This document shows positions 58,747 to 64,000 of a stretch of DNA of 64,000 nt, piece after piece. Positions within the stretch are counted from its first letter, which is position 1. The number at the start of each line of letters is the position of its first letter. A model generated the notes under the pieces. The model had not been told where the DNA came from, ran no database searches, and worked only from the letters and a program-made list of their open reading frames with translations. Origin of the DNA: Panopea generosa (lineage: Eukaryota; Mollusca; Bivalvia; Adapedonta; Hiatellidae); NCBI GenBank assembly GCA_029582155.1, contig CM055901.1, positions 39,112,616 to 39,176,615 of the forward strand, written 5' to 3'. The position numbers were made by a program, and so were the translations under genes.

Positions 58747-60105
58747 TCATAAATACCCCAAATTTCCGATTCGTATAATAAAATTGGCACAAGCCATAGA
58801 ATCAAATAAAGATAATTTAGTTTTGATATCTAATTTAACCCTAGTGAATACTGAAAGTAAACTGTTATATGCTCTGAGTGCTTGATCTGATAATGCCTTT
58901 ACAGCATGTGACATATTTCCAGTGTAATGGAATTTAATACCCAAGTAGCAGAAATTATCAACAATTTCTATTTTTTCATTATTTATAAACCATTCATGGT
59001 TATGTTGTTGTTTTCTTTTTTCAAAGATACAAATTTTTGTTTTATCTACATTTATTTTTAATCCCCATTTGGTTGAATATTGCAATAAATTATCAATTTA
59101 TTTTTGTAAACTTAGTGGATTTGTTGTAAACAATGCTATGTCATCAGCAAAAAGTAACATATATAAAGATAACTGTTCTACATCTTTGTCAGTTAATTCA
59201 TTAAGATCAATAGTAGTGCTTATATCGTTAACAAAAAGAATAAACAGAAGCGGAGAGAGTGGTTCCCCTTGTTTTAAACCTAGCGATACATCAAAGAAAT
59301 TTGAGAACGACAAATCATTTAAATTAACACATGATTTAACGTTGCGGTAAATTGCTTTAATTATGTTAACCATCTTACAACTTATACCGGATTGGACTAG
59401 CTTAATCCAAAGGGCATCATGAATAACGGTATCGAACGCCTTCATATAATCCACGAAAATACAATATAATTTTGATTTTTTTATCAAAACCTTTTGAATT
59501 ATTGAATGCAAAATAAATATACAATCGGTAGTACTATGACTATCGCGAAAGCCGAATTGTGCCTCGTTAAAAGTGTGTTCCGCCTCTCACCATTTATTTA
59601 TTCTATTACGCAGGGTGAGAGAGAATATTTTTGACATTATATTTGTTAAAGTTATGCCACGATAATTAGACGGACTAGATAAATCGCCCTTTTTATGTAT
59701 AGGAATAATTACACCTTTTCCCCAACAGTCCGGATAATTTCCAGTGTCGTATATATTATTAAATATTTGAACAAGATACGGTGAAATAAAGTCTTTTGAA
59801 TCGATAAAAAAGTCAGCTACATTATTACTAAAATCGCAACTTTTATGGCGTTTCATTGATGAAATAGTATTTTTTATATCAGCAATAGTAAAAGAACAAT
59901 CCAGTTCAGCTATATCCAAAGATTCTCTGACTATATTTATATCATCATCTGGGTTAAAATGGCTATGAGCTGTATTTGAGAGATTTTTAAAATGCTCGAA
60001 AAATTCATTCAAATTAATATCAGAATAATTTTTACCTTTTTTCGTTTGATATTTTTTAATATATTTCCAAAATTTACGTGTATTACTTTTGCTTAATTTT
60101 GACAA
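58747..60105 (-). pseudogene. LINE ORF2 reverse transcriptase
   Basis: In order: KFWKYIKKYQTKKGKNY, then WGKGVIIPIHKKGDLSSPSN + YRGITLTNIMSKIF (RT blocks 1-2), FNEAQFGFRDSHST, YCIFVDYMKAFDTVIHDALW (block 3, catalytic Asp), GLKQGEPLSPLLFILFVNDI (block 4), LLFADDIALF (catalytic ADD), WGLKINVDKTKICIF, then FCYLGIKF (block 7). There is a TGA at 59587-59589 after RINKW and a TAA near 59098 after LSLQK; the frame continues across both. A further frameshift occurs near 58800 (DSMACANF to YESEIWGIYENK). Confidence 0.85.
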
Positions 60106-60496
60106 ATTTGTTTTTTTTCTTTTTTAAAATAAACATATTTTGTTTTTCTATTTGCTTTCGCAAAATCATTTCTACTAGTTAATCTATTATCTTCCGTAGG
60201 ATCCATCTTATAAAGTCTCTTATTGTTATAAAATAAAGTTTTAAGATTTTTACATTCATCATTAAACCAAGATGCCTTTTTAATAAGCTTACGTTTTGGG
60301 CTGCTATTAAAAGTACGTCCGTTCGTCTTAAAAGAAATGTTATATACTATTTCAGAAAAATTCTCTATACACGAGTTAATATCAATGCTGTTTGATATCA
60401 ATTTCTGGGATATTTCATCAAATAAGTATTTTTATTCCTCTAATATGTTTTGAAACACATGTGGATCAGAGTTGTCCCATACTATTTTTTCATAAG

Positions 60497-61329
60497 TTAA
60501 ATTATCAGTTTTATACATCTGTAAATTATCAAAATGTAATGAAAATGGATAGGACAATGGTCTGAGAACTTGGTCAAGTCAAAAACGTTTATATTATTTA
60601 TACATGGAAAATTGTTAAAATTTGTAATAACATAATCGACAACACTTGTAGCTACCCTGTTACGATTTAAATTATGACACGTAAAATTACCTTCTTCAAG
60701 GCGGCCGTTAACAATACTAGGTCCATTTTCTTTACAAAGGCTTAATAATTTGTTCCCAAAGCTATTACAAACATTATCGTGAGATGACCGTGAAGGGATA
60801 TCTTGCACGTGAATGTCGCTCTGTGGCATATTAACATACTGTTGTAGGTTTATGTTATCAACCGTTTCTGACCTTTTACCTGTTCTGGCATTCAGATCAC
60901 CTGTGACGTAAACATCACCTAGATTATTCATAAAGAGGAGAAATAGCGCTTTTATAGACCTTTGAATCCTCTGGTGGAATATAGCACGTACAGAAATACA
61001 GATTATTATCCGTTCCGAAGATAAGATTTATTTAATTTAAACCATACAATACCCTTATTATTTAAATTAACAAGTTCAATACTATTAGCATATTTCTTAT
61101 TGTAATAAATTATATCACCTCCACTATACCTTTTAGCTTTACGGTTTGATTTAGGTCTTGGGCATGAAAAATAATCAAAATGATCAATATCAACGTTTGC
61201 AATTTTTGAGTTCCACGTTTCTGTAAACAAAAGTATGTCATATTTATTCACAAAATTCAAGAAATCACTGTCCATAAGTTTGTTTGTAATCCCCTGGACA
61301 TTCCAGAGGAGAAATTTCAACTGCTTCAC
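60497..61329 (-). pseudogene. LINE ORF2 N-terminus: APE-type endonuclease
   Basis: Starts VKQLKFLLWNVQGITNK (the WNVQG substrate-binding block with its Asn). LLFTETW follows (catalytic Glu), then CYIPPEDSK, then VTGDLNARTGK (GDLNAR, catalytic Asp/Asn). It ends DYVITNF...KFSDHCPIHF (SDH, catalytic His). All four canonical APE motifs are present, but a frameshift near 61010 splits it between LNKSYLRNG and LYFCTCYIPPED. Its role in LINEs is to nick target DNA for target-primed reverse transcription. Confidence 0.8.
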
Positions 61330-61338
61330 ATCCTCATC

Positions 61339-62087
61339 CTAGTATGATGGAGCATGGGTAGCCATGGGTTCTGCGCCGGTCGGTGCAAAAGTCGTCGGTA
61401 CCATGTCCGCAGTGTAAACTCGACCGTTAATGTATAATTTATCATAAGATAAGACTGCACGTTTATTTTCTCCTTTTGCTCTTTTCAGCATAGGTATAAG
61501 TTTTTTTGCGACGTTCCTGAATAGGTTTAGGGTACTGGTCCCCTACACGAATTTCCGTAGTTTCCGATTTATCTTGGACTGCCTGCTTAATGTTAAGTTT
61601 ATCCCGGAAGTAGTTAAATTTTACAACGAATCGGACGCTTTTTCTTTGTATCGTACTTTCCGATTCTGTGGGCACGATCAATTTTCACCTGCGTGCGCGC
61701 GTCCTGAATTTGGAGTGTATCTTCACAATAGCCTAGAATTTTGTCGGTACAGTTTTTCTCCTTGCGATCAGCCTCACGTGCACACTCTTCAAAATTGAAA
61801 AACAATAGATTGTCATGCATTGTGCGGGACTGAATATCGAGAAGAGATTCGTTCAATTGACCGTTATCCCGTGTAATGCCATCTAGTCTCGCTGCTAATC
61901 GCGTATTGTGTAATTTTTCAGTTTTAAGTTGCGTATCTAGTTCTAATTGTTTTGCCCTCAATTCATCACAACTTTGGCTGTCATAATTACGACTTGTTTC
62001 TATTTCTAACATTTTAGTATCTGAATTATGCACTTTTGATTCTAGTGATGATATGCGGCAGTCTAATTGGGTGAATTTCTGGGACAA
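61339..62087 (-). pseudogene. LINE ORF1 (RNA-binding chaperone-like, Transposase_22 type)
   Basis: The N-terminal ~80 residues are a heptad-rich coiled coil (CRISSLESKVHNSDTKMLEI; ELRAKQLELDTQLKTEKLHN). An RRM-like core follows: NLLFFNFEE and TQVKIDRAHRIG, then in a second frame VVKFNYFRDKLNIKQAV, then in a third frame KLYINGRVYTADMVPTTFAP. This is the L1 ORF1p order (trimerising coiled coil, RRM, C-terminal domain), whose proteins bind LINE RNA. Two frameshifts separate the three pieces. The final TAG (61339-61341) is in frame with ORF2, separated from the endonuclease start by four codons. A TTG rather than an ATG sits at the open start, so the true 5' end may be missing. Confidence 0.72.
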
Positions 62088-62100
62088 TAACGTGACCTGA

Positions 62101-62936
62101 TTTTTTATTGTGTATGTATGTATAAGTGATTAATGTAGTTTATGATGATGAATACGATAATGAACGATGATTATTAACTTCGAAGTTTAAGTATTTCTAG
62201 CCTTTCACTAGTATATAGGGATGATCATTATTTTAATTGCTATTATTATTATTAATTATTGCTATACATTATGATGATGCTAGATGATTAAAAATTGTCG
62301 ACTTATCATTTTAGATTTAAATTAAATTACTCTACCTTGTGCAGCCAGGTGATAAATGAAACAAAGGTTATGTTTAAATTAGTGCGATTATGGTAAATAA
62401 ATTTGCAGGTGGTATAAAAATTATCTGACTCAACCTAGACCTTCAACCGAAGTGATTTCTATTGATTGTATATCTGTGCACACTAATTGTGCTCGGTTGC
62501 TTTGGTAAAATTTTATTATTATTGTTGCTGGTATTGTATGTGTGACTTAAATTGATTGTAGCTGCACAGGTATCCTATATTTAAATGAACTGTGTTTAGT
62601 ATATTAGTCTATTTTAGTTAATAGTCTTGCGTAGCTCTATATTGAATGCCCATGATACTAATAACATCGTTTGAAATTCCCTATAACCATTATACAGTAG
62701 TGTTTACTGTTAATGGTGAACCATATAACCCTGTGCATAAGTACATTGTTATTTATATACATTCAATTGTATATTTGTATTGTACACGTATAATGTATAA
62801 ACCGAATCAGCTATTTTGAAACTAGGTCATTCTATTTCTAGATGGAATCTACCATATTAGGGGTGTTTGTAGTATGATAGCAGATTTATCTATTACATAA
62901 ACTATAAAATTAACTAGATATCAATATTAAGTGTGT
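62101..62936. other. no gene seen; AT-rich
   Basis: Low-complexity AT-rich DNA between LINE ORF1 and the inverted-repeat structure. Part may be LINE 5' UTR, but nothing supports that directly. Confidence 0.45.
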
Positions 62937-62947
62937 TGTACTACTGT

Positions 62948-63025
62948 CTGTTCCGATAACGTAGTGGTAACGGTTTGAACTGTCTATCCAAATGTTGCGA
63001 GTTCGAACCGTATCTATGTTGATTC
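62948..63025 (+). mobile_element. tRNA-like SINE head
   Basis: An A-box-like TAACGTAGTGGTAACG (near 62958) and a B-box-like GAGTTCGAACCG (near 63000) lie at tRNA spacing. No acceptor-stem pairing is evident, so it is not a functional tRNA. Confidence 0.55.
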
Positions 63026-63095
63026 TTTTTCAATTTAATTTGCCATAATAGTATCAGAGTGTCTTGATATACATAATATCAACTGTGTAATACTA

Positions 63096-63383
63096 TTGTC
63101 CGTTAAAACAACTAAATCATTAATAAAATGCAACGATTTTTTGTTAAAATCAACGTTCAGGGAGGAATTTGACTTGCAATGTTTTATTCATATGTACGTA
63201 CATAAACCGTCAGCTGCAATCCGCAGCAGCAAGTCGACACCCGCATCGGAGGCTCCTCGGAAGCCACGATCAGACAGAATTGTTTTAGATGATTTTGACT
63301 TAGGTGTGGCGAGACGCTGTATTCAGGCAATGTATATAGAAAAGAGGTTTCTACCAACATTTACAAAATTAAAAAACAAATAA
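63096..63383 (+). pseudogene. Tc1/IS630-type transposase N-terminal region fragment
   Basis: The second half reads PRKPRSDRIVLDDFDLGVAR then RCIQAMYIEKRFLPTFTKLK. The 'KPR...(I/L)DDFD...(V/L)RR.I..MY...K.LPT..KL' pattern is the helical region between the HTH and DDE parts of many invertebrate DDE_3-type transposases. The rest of the transposase (L...L.FxWKK, DDE catalytic domain) is absent because the right inverted arm begins straight after. The first ~45 residues (MSVKTTKSLIKC...) have no recognisable motif and may not be coding. It is a fragment, hence non-functional. Confidence 0.48.
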
Positions 63384-63514
63384 AAACAGTACACTCTGAT
63401 ACTATTATGGCAAATTAAATTCAAAGCTTTACCACTACGCTATCGGAACAAACATTCGTACAGTAGTATTTAATAAAATTGTGATATTTGTATAAAAAAA
63501 GCACCCGGCAGACA

Positions 63515-64000
63515 GCTCGTACCTAACTCTGACATGTGCTGGACACCATTCTGTAGTAACTTGTAGTCCTAATTCAAGGCACTGGTTAAATTGTTTAAAT
63601 ATGTCTGCCAAAAGATCAGGCCTTGATCGGCTATTGTTATTTTTGAGTGATGTGAGAGCTGAAAGTGAATCTGAAAATATAGCAGATTTTGTTGGTTTAT
63701 TTTCTATGAACCAACACATTGCTTTTTTTATTGCGACAGCTTAAGTTCAGCTGTGTAAATTGACAAACTGTGGCTGAGTCTCTTAGAGTACTGTATCTGA
63801 AGGAACGGAATGACATATGCAGCTGCAACTTTCAAGTCATCGGGATTTTTACTACCATCAGTGTAAATTCAAGTATGTTCAGCATAGTGCCAGTCAATGT
63901 GATTTGCCGTAATGGAGTGCTGGCAAGTCGCTTTTATTGAACTCGGCTGAGAGGGATAACATAATATCAGGATTTTGATGAATCCAGGGTGTCTGACAGG
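63515..64000 (-). mobile_element. LINE fragment with RNase H domain, runs off the window edge
   Basis: Minus-strand pieces: YTDGSKNPDDLKVAAAYVIP (first RNase H Asp), IYTAEL (Glu), then in a shifted frame KKAMCWFIENKPTKSAIFSD + SLSALTSL (second Asp, FSDS), then VTTEWCPAHV (the WxPxH(V/I)G block). These motifs fit the RNase H of I/Jockey/R1-like LINEs. One frameshift lies between YTAEL and AMCWF, and a stop lies just before YTDGSK. Homology ends near 63515, where the inverted-repeat structure starts. The RT would be beyond position 64000. Confidence 0.75.

Larger units (their letters stand above)
57748..62100 (-). mobile_element. two-ORF LINE (L1-type ORF1; EN-RT-Cys/His ORF2), broken
   Basis: A nearly full-length non-LTR retrotransposon of about 4.35 kb on the minus strand. 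ORF1 runs from 62087 to 61339; ORF2 runs from about 61329 down to 57968. The 3' end on the left carries a heptamer-like tail (TTCAAGT repeated on the + strand). It has several frameshifts and two or more stops and cannot be active, but all domains are recognisable. The L1/Transposase_22-like ORF1 plus an APE endonuclease and a C-terminal Cys/His motif fit the L1/Tx1 or a related clade; clade assignment needs a tree. The left end lies inside the third copy of the ~163-bp repeat. Confidence 0.85.
62937..63475. mobile_element. inverted tRNA-like repeats flanking a transposase fragment
   Basis: The left arm (about 62940-63062) contains TGTTCCGATAACGTAGTGGT + AA, a B-box-like GCGAGTTCGAACCG and AATTTAATTTGCCATAATAG + TATCAGAGTGT. 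The right arm (about 63391-63475) is its reverse complement, minus the middle ~60 bp. The arms enclose 63063-63390, which carries a transposase-like frame. It could be a foldback structure made from two opposite SINE insertions, or TIR-like ends of a small element. Confidence 0.6.

Noticed and set aside
1-64000. Retrovirus, LTR element or Polinton remains
   Set aside because: No gag, protease, integrase, capsid or envelope motifs and no LTR pairs were noticed. All reverse transcriptase pieces have LINE-type motif order (APE endonuclease, FADD, C-terminal Cys/His or RNase H).

Overview
The window looks like a molluscan, most likely bivalve, nuclear chromosome segment. It is AT-rich, gene-poor and saturated with the dispersed repeats common in bivalve genomes. 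The only host gene I can identify is the 3' end of ORC1 (origin recognition complex subunit 1): two + strand exons, 10135-10259 and 14114-14280, that share a split glycine codon and encode the C-terminal winged-helix region.

Layout. 1-1330 holds fragments of a dispersed repeat ('family A'). 1335-6226 is a 26-bp minisatellite of about 188 units. 6230-10100 is intergenic or intronic sequence with family A pieces, a SINE tail and microsatellites. 10135-14280 is the ORC1 3' end; its last intron carries a family A copy followed by a hairpin-headed ~164-bp repeat element ('family B'). 14626-16382 is a second family B copy just downstream of the gene. 16390-28400 is a mosaic: a 2.19-kb TIR transposon with a decayed pogo/Tigger-like transposase (its paralogous empty site also lies in the window), several family A copies, a SINE with perfect 13-bp target duplications inside one of them, further tRNA-headed SINEs and a 43-bp tandem array.

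28405-48462 is the dominant feature: a 20-kb satellite of 65-bp units (about 308 copies). Each unit carries a 7-bp-arm inverted repeat, a TATATA tract and usually an AATAAA. The array is patched with multi-unit segmental duplications, and a solitary monomer lies about 1 kb outside it. It abuts an inverted family B array (48463-50008) that contains a 654-bp higher-order duplication.

50010-64000 holds a minus-strand, 66-bp-periodic exon-like frame encoding a charged 22-residue repeat, in which two units have TGA where the others have the Cys codon TGT. It also holds three LINE remnants: a + strand RT 3' fragment, a minus-strand two-ORF element with an L1-type ORF1, and a minus-strand RNase H fragment at the window edge. 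A Tc1/IS630-type transposase fragment lies between inverted copies of a tRNA-headed repeat. No rRNA, CRISPR, functional tRNA or retrovirus/LTR/Polinton element was recognised.

Apart from ORC1, the genes do not form a pathway. The interest lies in the repeat architecture: three families begin with a short hairpin, and satellites expand next to or inside mobile elements.
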